A stretch of DNA of 64,000 nucleotides from Camarhynchus parvulus (lineage: Eukaryota; Chordata; Aves; Passeriformes; Thraupidae), in the NCBI RefSeq assembly GCF_901933205.1, contig NC_044574.1, positions 41,821,609 to 41,885,608 on the forward strand, read 5' to 3'. Below, one piece after another: positions 50,401 to 63,808 of this stretch. The notes beneath the pieces are model-generated. The model was not told the origin of the DNA. It made no database searches and worked only from the letters and a program-made list of their open reading frames with translations. Positions within the stretch are counted from its first letter, which is position 1; the number at the start of each line of letters is the position of its first letter. A program made the position numbers and the translations under genes.

Positions 50401-53400
50401 TCTCTAGAAGTTTCATATACTTTAACAAGGCAATCAAAAGAATTTATTGTTTTCCATTTTTTGTTGAGAGGCTATTTTCCCATTAAAAGTTATTTTAGTT
50501 CTCTAAATTAAAACAACTCAAAGCAGCCTTGGTGAGCTATTTCAAGTATAATGTGCTCCCCCATCGCTATTAAAAAAGCACAGTAATTAAGTCCAACATG
50601 ATCTCTAAACACATTCCCTACTGCCCAAAACTTCATTATTGTTCTTCACAGATATTGATTATTTTTTCCTTCTGTAACCTAAAGCACCAACACTAATTAA
50701 TATTTAATGCCTCATAAAGCGATAACAAATCCCAATTGTCCAGTCTTTTAGAATGTGCCCACATCAAGTAGTCAGGCAGTCTAGAAAAGCAAACAACCAA
50801 ACAACTGAAACAAACAGGCACCAAAACCACCAAACCATGGCCATTCTCACTCACAAAAGACATGGCATTTCCCAGAACAGTGTCTACCCACCACAGAACC
50901 CTCTGACTACTTTACAAAACAGAAAATCACCAAATTGTGAAGGATCTCTGAAACTACTTGCAAATGCCATCCCAAATTCTTGGGCTACAATGTGCTCTCC
51001 CCTCAGCCAGCACTGATGACTGGGGCCTCACTCTGTTTTCAGCGAGCAATCTGAAGCCACATCACATCAACATGGAAAATGTGTGAAAAAAACATGTCTG
51101 GTCTCAACTGAATGAAAACAGACTGACTGAGAAAGCTCCCTGGCAGGGAACCAAGGAGCAGCTTTGGAAAAAAAAAATTAAAAATACATTATGGAGGGAA
51201 TTTGCAGCAGGTGCCTTCACTTACACACTACTCAGATCCTGCCAGGTCACCATGGCCCACAGAAACAAAGAAGCTACAAGACACTGTTCCCTGAGCTTTT
51301 TATTTTCACATTACTTCCCATGAATATGATAATTCCATTTTAATGCCTCTGAAAAGACATAAAAGGAAATCTATTTATATCAGAAAGCCCAAGAAAACTG
51401 TGATTACGTCTCAAGGGAAAGTTTTGCAGGGTTTTTGGCTAGATGTACCAAGTTGAGAAGTTACATATTTTATAGACTAAAAAAGTCAAATCTAATGAGC
51501 AAACTACTTGCTGATTTCAGAGTCTCATGAATTAGGAAGGATATTTTTCATCTCTGGTTTTTAGTATTGGTAAGGATTTATTTAAAGTTTTACCAAGAAG
51601 CAAAATTCCCAATGAAGCATATGATTTACACTTGAGAAGAGAGAGTAAAATAATAATGATTTTCTTCTGTAGAGTTTTCAGTATTAACAGACTTACTTTA
51701 ACTGCAATTTTACCTATTGCTTCATGCTTTCCAAATTAGATTCTCCAAGTGAAAAAAAGGAAAAAAAAAGTGTAATATTCTTCTAAGATCACATGTATAG
51801 TTCCATTAGTGAATGAAAGTTCAATATTCAATAAAGCAAGGGAGGAGATCAATGTTTATATTATGTAAAATTATTTGGCTCTGGCACAAACAAGGCAAAA
51901 CCTTCCCTAAATATATAATTATAGCACACATATTAGTAAGCAGTGACATAACTTATACAGGAACACAGTACAGGGCTGCTCCTTCACAATTTGCATCCTT
52001 TACCCTTAACAATATCGACTGAAAGCAATACTTGGATCAGAACAATTCCATATATGAAAGTTTTTCCAAGCCAGAAGAAGACACACACAAAAACCAGGAT
52101 TCCTCTCTCCCACACAATTCCACATGCCAGCACTTTACAGTATTGCCAACACATGAGCACTACACACAGTAGTAGTGCAAGTCACCCTCCTCCAGCACAT
52201 ACCTGCTGAGTCTAGCCTAAATCTACCTGTCTTCTTACCTATGGTATGTTTACTGTGAGTCTCAGGATGTCTCTCCAACACTGACTTCTTTTTTACCTTT
52301 CCTTCCTAGGAATAACACAAGCTGCCACCACCGCCAAATAAAAGTAAATAAATCAAACTTACAACTTTTCAACAGCAAATGTTTTGATAATGCAAGTTCT
52401 CACTCCTGCTAATCCAAAAAACAACACAGAAGAGGAGACTGAGAAGAAAAGCCTTTCCCAGATCTAGGCTGGAAAAAAACCTACCCCAGCTTGCAGCCTT
52501 AATCAGCAGCAATCACCAGTAACCTCTGGCACCTGAGCTTAAACCAAATGAGAAATGAAACACATTGTACACCTTCATGACTTTTTAAACTGTGGTATTT
52601 TTTCTACACCATTTCTGGCTCCTAATCATCCCTAAAAATGAAGTCAAGCAGTTTCAGAGAGATAAAAACAACTCTTGCATACCCATTGAGACTTTGCACA
52701 AAAAAATATTTCAATTTTACTTTTGTGAGGAATATGATTCATAAGAAAAGAAAAGATATTACAGTAGTGTTTTGTTAGTTTATAAACAAACATGGAATAT
52801 GAAATAGCAGATGTTTGGGCAAAGGAAAGAGCTGAGGTGATGCAACTGTTTCAAGTACAGCTAAGGCTATGGTCAGGCTGTGTTGATTACCAAATTATCA
52901 TAAAAATATACCTCTAGCATTTAGGATTTCTCTTTCATATCAATTTAATATCATACATTCTAAGAGAAAATTTGATCCACTATTGCTTAGTTAGGAGTAA
53001 ATTACATTACTAACATTTTATCAATACATTGCATTATAATCATACATACATTTTTTCTCTTTATTTTAGAATACATCAAAAAATCCCAGATAATAGTCAT
53101 ATCTACTAAAAGAGCAAAGGAAGCAAGATTGTAATTAAGAGCAACATCAACAAGAGAAGGAACATACGGCAGAAATTTAATCCTGATATTTAAGGCAAAA
53201 CTATTCACTGCAAATCCTTACTGGGTTAACAAGGGGTAAATATAGGCAGATGACAGAAGTGATTACAATATACTCCCTTCAACAGAAAAATTACTTTCCA
53301 GAGAACCAAGTTAGAATATTTATCATTTGGAAATCTCAGAACACAGCACAGCAGCACCACTTCCCAGAAGAGTTTTAAGTAGTTTAATCTTGCGAAGTAA

Positions 53401-56400
53401 TCATAGTTTTCAAATTGTCATCCTCATAGGCATGGAAAGGAGGGTCAGCATGCAAGCAAGAAACCTTCCTTTCTTTCTGCCTCTCAGGGAGAGAAATTGG
53501 TGGAGCTGAGCTCCTTCAGCTGCTCTGGATACAAGTGGAATGACCCCTGCACATCGTATTGTAGAGAGTCGAACACAGCATCTTTAGCATGTGCAAGATT
53601 CACTTACAGCAAAGAATAACAGCATTATCTGCTTAAACATTAATAAAATATGATTTCCTATCATAATTTAGGAACTCTGTTACTCCTCACTGTTAAAGCC
53701 AACATGCAATCACCTCCTTTATTTGGTTTGTGGTTCTGGAGACACTTGTGTATCCAGGGGCCTTTGCAAACAGCAGCTCGAATAGCAGCTGGGACACCTA
53801 ACAAGATACAGACAAAAGGCATCGTTTATAGATTAAACTCATTTTTATGAGCACTGAGCTCCTGTTTGCATGCTATTAATGAATTTTAGAAGTTCTGTAG
53901 CCCATGCTACCTGATTATGATACATTTTTTCTGTAATCTGTTCCCCAAGCAAGGTCTCTCCTTATCACATCATTAGACCTGTAAGAGTCAATAGAGGATG
54001 CTGCGTTGTGCCTGTAGAGCTGAGCTCTCCTAAGCCTTTATTGCAGCTTTGCCTCAGAATGGCCTGCAAGGTACAGGAGTGCTGCTGAGCCAAGCCAAAG
54101 TGCAAGAGAAACCAAGCAATATTTTCAGGAATGTATTGGAAGTGTTCAGGAGCACGACAAATCTAGTTTGTGTCTTGAATTCTAGATAGGTTCTTACCCA
54201 TGGAATTTGCTTTTTCTTCTCTGATTTTCTGTCTGGTGAAATACTGAGTAATCCTTTCAATTTTCACTTTAGCAAAAGAAAAAAAAACTGAAAAATCCCA
54301 CCAGAAAACTACCTCTGTGCTTGCAACACATGCAGAATGCAATAAAGACTAAATTTTAATTTGTTTCCAAAATAATAGTGGTTTACTCTATTCTAGGAAA
54401 TATACAAAATTAAGGATAGAAAAAAAAGTATTATTTAACAAAAAATACTTCTCCCAGTTTTCACAGCTTTTCAATTTCATATAAATTTGGCTCCTAGTAG
54501 TGTTCAAAGCCAGCTGTGTTATATACTGGCTCTCTTCTGTTAAGACAATAACTGAATTTCACACCTTATACACTATCATATCACAGTGAACCAAACTAGA
54601 ATTAAAAATAAAAAAAAATTGGAATTACTGCCCTATTAAGTGTTTGGGAGTCTCTGTCTTTCTGATTTCCTTTAATGAAGTGGCATAGATCAGATCAGAC
54701 AAAAACCCATTATTTCTTTTAAGTCACAGAACAACAACCTACCTCCAACCTTCCACTTTAGCAGAGGCTCAGCAGCGTCTTTGTTGTATGGTAAACAGAT
54801 CAGAAACACAAAAGCTGAAATGTGATTTTGTCACATAAACAGTGAGCATGATGAGGAATGTGGCTCTCTATGATAGAACTATTTAAGGAGGGAAAATAAT
54901 TTTTGTCTATTCCATAAGACTCCTTTGTTTTATCCAACCTGTGAGTGGCTCTGCTGAGGGAAGTCTCATCTTTGGGCAACTGCTGATGGCTCCCATTCCA
55001 TGACCATGACCACAGTATCACTGGAGAGGGCACCTCAGTAGGCCTGGTGGGAGGAATTAACATTGGTGTGTTTTTACTCAGTTTAGAAGGGCAGAATTAG
55101 AAAAACAGGCCCACAACCATAAAAATGTCACTCATGTTGCTGCCTGGCAGCTGCACTCATTTACTTGATCTCATTGCTTTTTGGCAATAGACTTTTCATG
55201 CTACAGCTTTCCTTTTTCCTTTTGGGACTTTCATGGCAGGCCAGTATTTTCCCCTGGCACTGACATTTTACTACCAATCCATTATCCATTACCTTCCTGG
55301 CACGTGCAGACTTCAGAAAAACCTTGTCTGGGATTTGGCACTCTACCCAGTGCCTGATAAATGCTATAAACCTTATTTCTCCTCTTGTGGTGCAAATTGG
55401 AAAAATATGGCATGCAGTTATGCAAACATGACACTGTCCTCAGCTAAGGCTGCTTTTCAACACAAAATCCTCCAGAAAGAACTGAAATAATTTAGTGTCT
55501 CTAAAACCACCACTAAAAGAAAGGGGAAAAAAGAAAAAGTGGCAGTTTTCCTGGACATGTTTGATTCTCTGAGCACACCAAAAAAAATAAAACTTCTCAT
55601 TATAAAAACTTTGAAACTCTGCCTTTAAATCAGGAATGCGTCATCCATTTCTGAGCGGACTGAACTTCAAAACCAAAGAGGTTCCTTTGAAGACACAAAC
55701 CTTGCTGCAACTTCGTCATGAGTACAGAAAAGTAAAAGAAACAAAGGTTAAAAGATAAAAGAAAAGGAAATATGGACTACAATAGAAGTATTGCTGTCAT
55801 CATCTGGCTAGATATGAGATGTGCTCATTGTAGGACATATTTTACTCCCATTAGCTTGCACATTAGATTGCTCTGGATATCAACTAACAACCATGTTTAT
55901 GCATGAATAACAGCAGAGAAAAAGTGAAATTAATTGCAATAACAAGATCTCTACTTGAAGAAAAAAAATCCTAATGAATAGCCTGAAAAATCTCCCTGAT
56001 ATTAACAAAATGTATGAAAATGTTACTGTTGAAGTATTTTGAAAACTGCATCTTGCATTTTAAGTGCTCTTTCCTGTAATACACATTCTCTTTTCTTCCC
56101 AATTACCATATTCTATTGCTTTATGAAGTTATACTGGAGAAAATAACACGAAATAGTCCAAGGTTAGCCACATACTGCGATTAAAACAGTTACCAAAAAC
56201 CAACAGCAGTGCATCTGTGAAGAAGGCAGTGAAAAAGCCATCCCCTCTGGCTTAAAAACTGCATTCATGTTGAAAGGTTTGAGGCACAGGTACTTGGAGA
56301 GCAAATAATTTGGTTCCCTGCGATCCAAAATTGGTACACTTGTCTAACATAGTATATGGTCCCTATGTCAGCAAATATTTGAAATTCTCAAATTTTGGTG

Positions 56401-59400
56401 TTGCTGGTGTGAATTATGAATTACCCCAACAGAATTTGTAATCATTTCTTCTTTGGAGTCCCTAGGATGCTCTGAAATTATAGTCACTAATGAGACCTCC
56501 ATAAAAAGGCTTGGGATGAAACCAAATTTAGGAGAGGCTTTGTTATTTTACACAAAAATTCAGTGGCTCAGTGCTCACCCAACACTTTCTGTCACCATTC
56601 TGCCCAAATAAAACCAGTCATTGAATGATGGCAGGAGACAGACATGTACAGACAAACACCCACACCATCAAATATGAGAGAGTAACCATGACACTTAATA
56701 ATGTCAAGGAAAAGAGAAGTTTAAGTGACTCCTGAAATTAACATTTTTTTCTACAAAATCTATCAATTCCAATCTGAGAGACTGGGAAATAGTGCTCCCA
56801 GACTTCCCACTTTATCTGACATTCCTTAAGACACAACAGAAATAACTTCAAACCCTTCTAAGCCATTCTAAGTCAAACAGAAGGTAATTAAAACAACATC
56901 ACTTTCATTCTAGTAAATATCTCCACTGCTGAACTGTTGTGAAAAAAAATAAATCTGTTCACCTGAGTGTATAGCTCCAAAGCTCTGTAATAGATTCGCG
57001 TTTCCTTCAGAATCAACAGCTGCATGCCAAGCAACCAGGGTGCAGAAATCTCTTCTTACTTCCAGGCTGGCTACTAGACTACATCCTTTCAACTCACTGG
57101 TTGATACAAATATCATTCTGAGGCACTCTACTTAATATGGAATGCTATTTTTTTTAATAACAAAAACATACACAAAGGAATATTTTTTATAAAAAATCTT
57201 GTACCCTAAGATAAATGCTGCACAGGCAAGGCACTAGCAAGTTTCTTAGTGAGAGGATGCTCCATTCTGAAGTATTCTGCTTCACTCCTGCACAGTGATA
57301 TGTTCACTTTGTATCTCTGACATCCAGAGCAGGGACTCTTTCCTCCCTCTAAGCATGGATATGCATCAATGCCCTGATCATCAGCAGAGCTCTAACTGCT
57401 CTAGAATGCTGTAGCATGGCACATGTTCTGTGCCATGAGATTTGGAGCATGCCACCTCTCCTCCTAAAACATGGGCTTATGCCTATCTGATTAAATACTA
57501 ACTCACTAGATGTTTAAGTTTCTGCTAAGTTATGTGACTTCTTTGGTCACTTGGTGGCTATCTCACACTCTATGACAGTTATAGTGGCAGAGTAAAACTG
57601 GTTCTGCATATTATTTGAAAAAAACTATTTGATTGCAGAGCTAAAAAAATACACAACATTAGCAGACTTTAAAAAAAAAAATCACCATAACACACAAACC
57701 AGTTTATACCAATTGTATTTCTGAGATTTATTAGAGAAAATAACAGGGAAGTGAATACCAGGCAGGTGGATAATTTTTGACTGGAATTAAAAGCAAGATA
57801 GTAAATTCACAGCTAAGTAAATCATCCAAGTAGCTGCCAAACATTCCGGCATAAGAGATTGGAATTTCTAAGTAAATCTAAAAAGAGTCACTCCATTAAA
57901 AAGCAAGAAGAAATCAGGAATGGGCTATCCTAATACAGCAAGCTTAGACTCTCTGGCACCACACATTCAAATGCTCTCACTGATTCAGCCACTCCAAATT
58001 CTCATCAAGGGAATTAAATTCAGTGTTGTGAATTCAAGTGTGATGAAATCTTGCAGAATTACAGCATAACTTTAAGAAAAAGGTAACAAAATAAATATAT
58101 TTTGTAAATTTTTGAATGATTATTAACAGTCCAGGGACAACTTTTTAAACAATAATGGTTTGTTTGCTACTCTCTAGCATCTTTATCATTATACTGCCAC
58201 CTCTTCTCATTCCCAGAAGTGTCTACTTTTGAAAAATGTCTTATTTCTATGAAGTGAAGTATTTTGGATGAAACTGCAGTTGAAAGAAAAATACTGTCAT
58301 TGTTACAAGACTTACCAGTCTGAACAAGATTTTCATACAGAAATTTACAGGAACATTGCAAAAGTGAGAAAATCAGAAATAACTGAAAATGCAAATATCC
58401 AGAGAGAAGCCCTACATATGTAGGAAAGAAGAACAAGAGAAAATCACAAGTAATATCAGACCTGAAGGTGAATAGATTAGATTTTTGTCACAGGATGTTC
58501 TCACTATCTAAGATCTAGCTACAGTTAAAATTCTCAACATTCAATTTCTTCCCTTTTATCACAGGATTAATTGTATGGCCATAGTAAACCAAAATTAAAA
58601 TTTTGTTTTCCTTCCCATCTGAAACAAGTTGCAAGTCTAACCCTTTCAATGTTTCTTTTACATACTAGCATCTATACAGTATGGGACAAACTAATTCTAA
58701 ACTCATGACTCAAAATAGGACATCAAAGTGGACCAGGAAATGTAAGCTGGTGATAGAGGGACTCACTAAGGAAAGAAGACAAATATCCTGAAACTACTAT
58801 TCTGTTTCCAAGAGCAGCATGTTACATTCATGATGTCAGCAGAAGAGCTGCATACAGAATTTAGAAGGACAGCAAAAAGCAAAATATTTGTTGAAGCAGT
58901 CTTCCCCTCCATAATTGTACAGTGATATAAATTTAACAATTTATTCTTCTGATTATAAAGGCAGCCATATTGCAAGTCACATACCTTCACATACTAGATA
59001 TGTCAACTATAGTCTGGAAAATGCCACAGTCTAGAATTAACTGTTTTATTTAAATTGTTGTTCCATGACTTGTGTCTTTATTGAAGCTTTTGACTGATAA
59101 ATAAGCACACTATTAGAGTACAAAAAAATGTAGGTTGTTTTTACTTTTCCCATGCTCAAAATCTGTTAAGCTGGCCTGTCCTGTTTGCTGATTAGACTCA
59201 ATATCTGCAAATCAAATCTTCATCTTCACATCATAGAAACAAAAGCAAATGTCTTTTTTTTTTCCCTGTGGTATGCCATAATGAGCCAGAGTTACTCCAG
59301 AAGAGAACAACTCTTGTCAACTACGTAATAAGTGCCTCACTGATGACTCAGTGGCCTTTCTGGTGGAGGGCAGCATGCAGACTTTCTTGGTGTACATTTA

Positions 59401-60089
59401 GGATGGCCATATGTGGTGGTTTAACCAAGGTGACTCACCTGTGGTTTTGCCAGTTGTGAGCAGTGTAAGGTCATCCTAAATGAGTGCTAACAAAACCTTA
59501 CAACACCTCACATTCACATGAATTCTCTACACAACACATAGCATATTGGAGAAGTAATTTCTCAATGTTTAAGTAACTTTTGGAAGAAATTATGCAGTTG
59601 TCTGTGTCGGCTGAGATCTATCTTATGGAAGACAGGACTAGGAGAGGTGGTAAAATCGTTGTGTTATACATGTTTTACCTCTCTAGTGTTGGAACTGGTG
59701 GGTGCAACCCTGCCTTGTGCCAGGTGCTAATAATTGTGCCAAACCAGACCTGCTTTTATGCCAGTGAACAGGAAATTGCTGTCAAAGGAACTTTTATAGT
59801 ATTCTGTTTGCATAATGGGATCTCATAAACATCAAGGAATGCATTTGAGCCTGAATAAACATGGTGAAATCTTGTCTCCATTGGGATTTTTGCCACAGAT
59901 ATCAGAGGAGGCAGGATTTGAAACTGCTGTGTTTAAGACTGCTTTCCTTCAGAGGCTGTAATGCCTGTCCAGAGATTGTGAAATTATAGCAGAAATGCCA
60001 GGTTGAATAATAACACTTCTTTTAGTGTGATGAGGGATCTTTTTGATTCAGAGAGGTATGTTGTCCTGGGAGCTTTCTTTCACTGCCTG

Positions 60090-60410
60090 CAGCTAACCCT
60101 GCTCAGGTAAATGGCAGCCAATTTCCTCAGGACTCCCTTGTCCCTGGAGGCAATCTCTCAGGGGATCCAACCGACATCTCCTTAAACAGCTAGAAGTTTA
60201 CTTTCCTAAAGTTCAGGTGCCAGACTCTAATCCTTACCTGGCTCATATTCTTTAGGACTGAAAACTCCACCAACTCCACCAGGCTGCCTTCAGTCTTGAA
60301 GTCCCTGATTTTCTCCCTTATGTCGCTGACCATTGGATCCAGCACTGCATCCCCTCTGGTAGAAGTCTCTTGGATTGCATGGAATTATTTTTCAATAAGT
60401 TTTCTTCTGC
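60090..60410 (-). mobile_element. Probable CR1 LINE internal fragment, minus orientation, diverged
   Basis: The order of blocks resembles the reverse complement of an upstream (ORF2 or adjacent) part of avian CR1 elements as I remember them: CAATCTCTCAGGGGATCC, TTTCCTAAAGTTCAGGTGCC, GAAAACTCCACCAACTCC, AGGCTGCCTTCAGTCTTGAA, GATCCAGCACTGCATCCC and TCTGGTAGAAGTCTC. Divergence is high and frames are broken, so no product is expected. The 3' terminus of a CR1 is not present. The family assignment is tentative; an endogenous retrovirus or another LINE fragment is possible. Confidence 0.5.
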
Positions 60411-61890
60411 CTCAGAGAACTGTAAAAGATTAAATAAATGTGAGAATTCAAGAAAGGACATTTAAAGGCTGGAAAAAAGATCTGAAACTTTGGGAAATAT
60501 ATTTTTTTCTGCAGCATGAATATTACCATAAGTTAATACAAAAAAACATGCCAGATTTTGCTTTAATTCAACTCAATATAAATCAGGAATATTTAAAAGT
60601 ATTAGTAAACTTTTTAATTTATACATATTCTGCTGTAAAGAAAAAACAGCTCATATATTTAACCTATGTTTTCATATCATTGTGGAAGAAATATTCAAAT
60701 GACTTTGGCAGATAAGCACTTAATTAGGAATAGGCTTTACAATTAGATATAAGCATTGTATTTTAAGTCTTTCAAGAAGAAACTACACTCATCAGTTATC
60801 ATAGATATAAAGAATATTACTGGCAGCAGTGGCATGTCCTAAGAGTCCTTGCTAAAGAATGAAATTTACACACTTTGATGGGCCACACTTGATATGTCAC
60901 TTAAATGCTAAAAACAATCAGCAACACATAACTAAAAACAATTATTTCATTTAATTAGCAACCCTGGAGAGAGAAAGCTTACATCTATTTTCTTTAACAG
61001 GATTATTTTTAAAAGGTGAGCATGGGTTGACAAAGATTTCCAGCAGTAAAACAATAGAGTATATTCTAGAAGAACAGCCAAGATGAACAAGAGGAATGGC
61101 AATTAATTTCTATTCTGGTATGAGAGACATTATGGTCATGCACGCACGCTTCCATTGATCCTTAAAACAACCCATCTAATCCCACACCAGCAATATTGAA
61201 TTATTCAAATAATGCACTGATCTATCAAAAGCTTCAATAGACCATGTCATCTGAAGCCTTGACTTAGTCGATGAAATTAACAGGGGGGGAAGAGGGGATG
61301 CACATATCAGCGGCATGCAACAGTCTAGGGAAAGAGCAGCTTTTCTGAGTCACAGAAACTGTGCACCTAGTCCTGTATCTTCAATGCCCAGCCAAGCCAT
61401 GAGGGAGGTGTGAGTATGTAGAAACACTTTATTGGCACAGCCATGCAGCTCCTCAAGAGTTTCTCTAAGCCAGAAGACTACTTCATTACAGAATAATCTT
61501 ACAGAGATATTTTTAGATTTCAGTCTAAATTGTCAGTCATATTGCTGAAGCATATATCTTGGTTTACTCTCAGTTAACTTTGCAGTATTTATTTTCAAAT
61601 TATTTGCAGTTATAAAAACCACCACATTAGCTGGAAATCTGATTAAGCAAAGGATACTAGCACATCATGATCTGGTTGAAGGATCTGGGATTTCTAAAAT
61701 AACAGCATTAAAACATGAATACAGGTGTTGGTAGTATGGGTGTATACAAAGTGAAGCCCAAATGTCCTAGCTTATTTTAGGTTCAGTAAACTTACCTGAA
61801 CACTGATTTAGTGTTTGAGCTTACTCTTTAATTCCACTCCCATCACTTTCATGGAAGTTCACTTTTTATTTCCCTGAATTGTTTTTTTTT
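60411..61890. other. AT-rich noncoding DNA, nothing recognised
   Basis: It has a 91-codon plus frame at 60440-60715, rich in Lys, Leu, Ile and Tyr as expected from AT-rich DNA, with no motif. Nothing else is seen. Confidence 0.55.
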
Positions 61891-61956
61891 ACATTATTTT
61901 CTCCCTCTAATGTAAAACTATGGTTTTACATTAGAGTAATATAGAGAAAATAATGT
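61891..61956. repeat. Inverted repeat forming a hairpin of two 13-bp stems
   Basis: The left arm (61891-61918) is ACATTATTTTCTC + CC + TCTAATGTAAAAC. The right arm (61923-61956), reverse-complemented, is ACATTATTTTCTC + TATATTAC + TCTAATGTAAAAC. Both 13-bp blocks match exactly, separated by an unequal internal loop (2 against 8 bases), and the terminal loop is TATG. A local inverted duplication or a short terminal-inverted-repeat element remnant would explain it. It lies 19 bp upstream of the longest open frame in the window. Confidence 0.85.
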
Positions 61957-61974
61957 AATATTTCATTATTAGTC

Positions 61975-62520
61975 ATGTTATTGATATTTTTCCAGGGCAG
62001 AACCAAGAAGTGGCAAAGGTTAATGCCCCATTATGCTGGGCATAGTGAAAAAACATGCACAGCCCCTGAGCTTACAGGATTCTCTGTTGTAATGGAATAC
62101 AATTCAAGCAACAGTAAAAAGGCAGAAAGTACTTACAAGAACATGAGTCACAACAAAGATCTGCCTAGTTCATATTTTGCTCCTGACAGTGATCAAATGT
62201 GGAGGTCCAGGAAGAGCAGAAGAACAGAGCAAGTACACACAATACTTCCCATGAGTTTTCTTCCAGCCCTTAATCACGGATGTCACAGTTCCCATGTTTC
62301 TAAATACTCTGATTACTGTACAAAGAGAACAAAGATAAATTCAAAATCTCAATGTTTTCAAATTACGAAGCTAAAATTTAGTCTTATGAACATTTATAGT
62401 CATCCTCCAAAGCATTTCCATATACTTCACCAAAGCCCTTGGAAAACATTGATTAAAAGTATCAACTCAGGTTTGTTTTTTTTTTCCGAAAGAAGCACAT
62501 TGCAGTCATTGTTGACATAG
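61975..62520 (+). other. Longest open frame (181 codons), acceptor-like site at its start; product unknown
   Basis: ATG 61975 opens a frame to TAG at 62518-62520. Six codons in, the DNA reads TTGATATTTTTCCAG|GGC (cut at about 61995), a fair 3' splice-site sequence, so the open region could be a terminal exon instead of an ATG-started gene. The translation is hydrophilic in its first two thirds and rich in Ser, Lys, His, Thr and Asn (for example SSNSKKAESTYKNMSHNKD), with a basic RSRKSRRTEQ stretch. No signal peptide, membrane span or domain is recognised. Fewer than one frame of this length is expected by chance in a 64-kb AT-rich window, so it deserves a check, but base composition alone could explain it. 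The C-terminal part is biased by AT/T-rich DNA (SGLFFFSERS). A minus-oriented CR1 begins about 65 bp downstream. Confidence 0.18.
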
Positions 62521-62584
62521 GAATGTAATATCACAGGTTATTCAGACTAAATTTCAGGTGTTGATTAATGAAATTATTCAGAGT

Positions 62585-62922
62585 CTCAGAATGGTTTGTC
62601 ATAGGCCTCGTAGAGTTCATATAGTTCAACCCCCCTGCAGTGAGCAGGGACATCGTCAACTAGATCAGAACCCAGAGCCATGGACAACCTGACCTTGAAT
62701 GTTTCCAGGGACCCTCCTTCCTTTTAGCATAAAGTCATTCCCCCAGGTCCTCTCCTTACATGCTCTTGTAAAAAGTCAATTTCCAGCTCTCTTGTATGCC
62801 CCTTTAGGTTCTTGGAAGTGCTCTAAGGACAGCCTGGAGCCTTCTCTTCTCCAGGCTGAACAACCCTAACTCCCTCAGCCTGTCTCCATAGCAGAGGTGT
62901 TCCAAATCCCTGATCATCTCTT
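62585..62922 (-). mobile_element. CR1 LINE 3' fragment, minus orientation, internally deleted
   Basis: It begins at the 3' end with CTCAGAATGGTTTGTCATAG and continues with TAGTTCAACCCCCCTGCAGT, CCTTGAATGTTTCCAGGG, CTTGTAAAAAGTCAATTTCC, TGGAGCCTTCTCTTCTCCAG, GCTGAACAACCCTAACTCCC and TCAGCCTGTCTCCATAGCAG, all in the order of the reverse-complemented CR1 consensus. Between the GTTTCCAGGG block and the TAAAGTCATTCCCCC block (about 62710-62745) roughly 90-100 bp of consensus are missing. Similarity ends near 62922. It is a dead, 5'-truncated copy. Confidence 0.85.
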
Positions 62923-63808
62923 TTTTGGTTTGTTTCTGCAGGTCTTTCTCATATACACCCTTAGGAAATTGAATTTATTTAGACAACTTTTATAAACTAT
63001 TTAAAGGTCTTAACAATCTAGGTAATTGAGATACTTCTGAAAATCTTATTACTCAGACTTGCAAATTGTGAGGGTTTTTAGATTAGAGTAGCTGGACCTT
63101 GAGACAGCACAGAAAATATATAACATTTTTGACAACTCTAAAGGCAATCAGAAAAAGTCACCACTATACAACTTCAGTGTTCAGATATATTTTATAGGTT
63201 TTTTATCTGGACATGCTTAAAGAACTTCAAAGAGTTCTTTTGTACCTTGATATAGACTAACAAAGTACCTTATCTGTGATTATCAGTCTAGCATCACTCA
63301 TTTCAGATATTCCAGTAAGACCTGAAAATTGCAACAGAAATAAAAAAGTTAGTGACAGAGCTTGTGGATGCATCTGAGACTTCATAGGTTTGTGTAGCTT
63401 TCCAGAAGTACCCTATGGCATAGCAAATTGATTTCCAGTTATTCCTCAGCATCCTCTACTGTTCATCAAGTCCACAAGACAATACTGTCCATAGCTGGAA
63501 ATCAGAGCAGATGTAGCATCCTAATCTGGAAATAACTGGTTTCTGATTATGAGTTTTAAGAGGTTTCTTTTACACTCCTGAATTTTAACAGTTATTAGAT
63601 TGTAAACCTTAGAATATAGCTCGGTTGAACACTGAGATCAAATCAAAAGGGTGAGGATATCAGAAATTAAAACAAATAAAAGTCATACTGCAAAGGAAAA
63701 AAACCCCAGACATAAATAACACTTCTTTCGTCTCAAAAATATAACTTTTTTTTTCTATTGCTGCTGGCAACCAGAGTACATATTCCCTTGCTCCCTTCAG
63801 AAACTCCC
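62923..63808. other. AT-rich noncoding DNA, nothing recognised
   Basis: I see no coding signs, repeats or structured RNA in this stretch up to the hairpin that follows. Confidence 0.55.

Larger units (their letters stand above)
34501..60089. other. Long AT-rich noncoding stretch, no gene recognised
   Basis: About 25.6 kb without any gene, RNA or interspersed repeat that I can name. Many frames of 60-113 codons occur on both strands, often overlapping each other, without domain motifs or supporting splice signals. GC-richer patches at 42.47-42.79 kb and 45.17-45.42 kb are unassigned. A/C-rich low-complexity patches recur at 36.40-36.49, 40.96-41.05, 44.70-44.76 and 50.77-50.83 kb. Other simple repeats are listed separately. 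Confidence 0.5.
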
